Shown piece by piece: positions 45,623-46,228 of a DNA stretch of 46,228 nucleotides. Position 1 is the first letter of the stretch. Every line of letters begins with the position of its first letter. The translations under genes and the position numbers were made by a program. The DNA comes from Mycobacterium asiaticum (GTDB lineage Bacteria; Actinomycetota; Actinomycetes; Mycobacteriales; Mycobacteriaceae), in contig NZ_LZKQ01000279.1 of assembly GCF_001668675.1 (NCBI RefSeq), forward strand, positions 1 through 46,228, written 5' to 3'. The notes under the pieces are model-generated. The model had not been told where the DNA came from. It did not search any database and saw only the letters and a program-made list of their open reading frames with translations.

Positions 45623-46228
45623 ATGACCGAAGCGCATCCACGCGTGGACACACCGCCGGTGAACTGGGGTGATTTGGGTGTGAGCGGCCTGCCGACCGGA
45701 ACGGTGACCATGCTGCTCGCCGATGTCGAGGGTTCGACGAGGTTGTGGGAGACGCAGCCGGAGGAAACGGCTGCCGCCGTCGCACTACTGGACCGCACGC
45801 TCGACGGGTTGCTCGCCGCCCACGGTGGGGTGCGGCCGGTGGAGCAGGGCGAGGGTGACAGCTTCGTGATCGCGTTCGCCCGGGCGAGTCAGGCGGTTGC
45901 GTGTGCTCTGGATTTGCAGCGGGCGCCGTTGGCTCCGTTGCGGTTTCGCATCGGCGTGCACACCGGTGAGGTGCAGTTGCGCGACGAGTCCAATTACATC
46001 GGCCCGACGGTGAACCGAACGGCGCGGCTGCGCGATCTCGCACACGGCGGCCAGACGGTGCTGTCGGGTACCACCGAGGACCTTGTCATCGATGCGCTCC
46101 CAAGCGATGCGTGGCTGACCGATCTCGGTCGGCACGAGTTGCGGGGCATCGTGCGCCCCGAGCGCGTCGTGCAGCTCTGTCACCCGGATATCCGCAACGA
46201 CTTTCCGCCGCTGCGAACGTCGAAAAGC
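45623..46228 (+). CDS. Class III cyclase-domain regulator (partial, N-terminal)
   Basis: 202 codons run to the window edge without a stop. After a short lead comes a class III cyclase domain: VTMLLADVEGSTRLWE (first metal Asp), VEQGEGDSFVIAF (second metal Asp), FRIGVHTGEVQLRDESNYIGPTVNRTARL and GGQTVLSG. This is the N-terminal half of the mycobacterial cyclase-ATPase-LuxR proteins (Rv0386/Rv1358/Rv2488c type), whose AAA and helix-turn-helix domains would lie beyond the window. The segment lacks an obvious purine-selecting Lys, so cyclase activity may be weak. Confidence 0.85.
   Translation, partial: MTEAHPRVDTPPVNWGDLGVSGLPTGTVTMLLADVEGSTRLWETQPEETAAAVALLDRTLDGLLAAHGGVRPVEQGEGDSFVIAFARASQAVACALDLQRAPLAPLRFRIGVHTGEVQLRDESNYIGPTVNRTARLRDLAHGGQTVLSGTTEDLVIDALPSDAWLTDLGRHELRGIVRPERVVQLCHPDIRNDFPPLRTSKS

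Overview
The window is GC-rich, gene-dense chromosomal DNA that reads as a non-tuberculous Mycobacterium/Mycolicibacterium or close relative. The evidence is the combination of an Eis-family acetyltransferase, a monomeric NADP isocitrate dehydrogenase, F420/FMN luciferase-like oxidoreductases, membrane and soluble class III nucleotide cyclases, a PF10118 metal-dependent hydrolase paired with a [3Fe-4S] ferredoxin, and frequent GTG starts with ATGA/GTGA overlaps. No insertion sequence, CRISPR array or rRNA gene was seen. The only RNA gene is tRNA-Sec.

Layout. (1) 1-4429: partial flavin oxidoreductase, Eis-like acetyltransferase, then a hydrolase/ferredoxin/ferredoxin-reductase operon. (2) 4433-6965: flavin hydroxylase plus a small unknown protein, divergent from a TetR regulator across two matching operators. 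(3) 6969-14144: LysR regulator divergent from a DUF3604/PHP-like protein, a short cysteine-containing leader peptide, a sulfonate-type ABC importer (lipoprotein, ATPase, permease) and a calcineurin-like phosphoesterase. I read this as a candidate uncharacterised organosulfur or ester acquisition operon. (4) 14148-20043: Baeyer-Villiger-type monooxygenase with a PadR regulator, divergent from an NTF2-like protein and an F420-dependent oxidoreductase; then a sulfotransferase and a DUF1214 protein.

(5) 20118-29778 is the centrepiece: a self-contained selenocysteine island. It holds a formate dehydrogenase whose catalytic residue is encoded by an in-frame UGA (20694-20696) followed by a SECIS-like hairpin, its iron-sulfur and NrfD-type membrane subunits, and selD, selC, selA and selB. 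Any caller that treats UGA only as stop will split the dehydrogenase in two, and selB appears to start at a CTG overlapping the selA stop codon.

(6) 29796-36587: membrane class III cyclase, phosphotransferase plus acyl-CoA dehydrogenase pair, cupin, DoxX protein, isocitrate dehydrogenase. (7) 36938-43196: two NtaA/DszA-type monooxygenases, two alpha/beta hydrolases and a KstD-like flavoprotein. (8) 43224-46228: PP2C phosphatase, cytochrome P450 and the start of a second cyclase-domain protein. Here an exact 178-bp piece of the phosphatase gene is repeated in inverted orientation 446 bp away and replaces the last few codons of the P450, giving it a foreign tail of about 130 residues. This is either a recent rearrangement or a chimeric assembly join. 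All functions are inferred from sequence reading alone; no database search was run.
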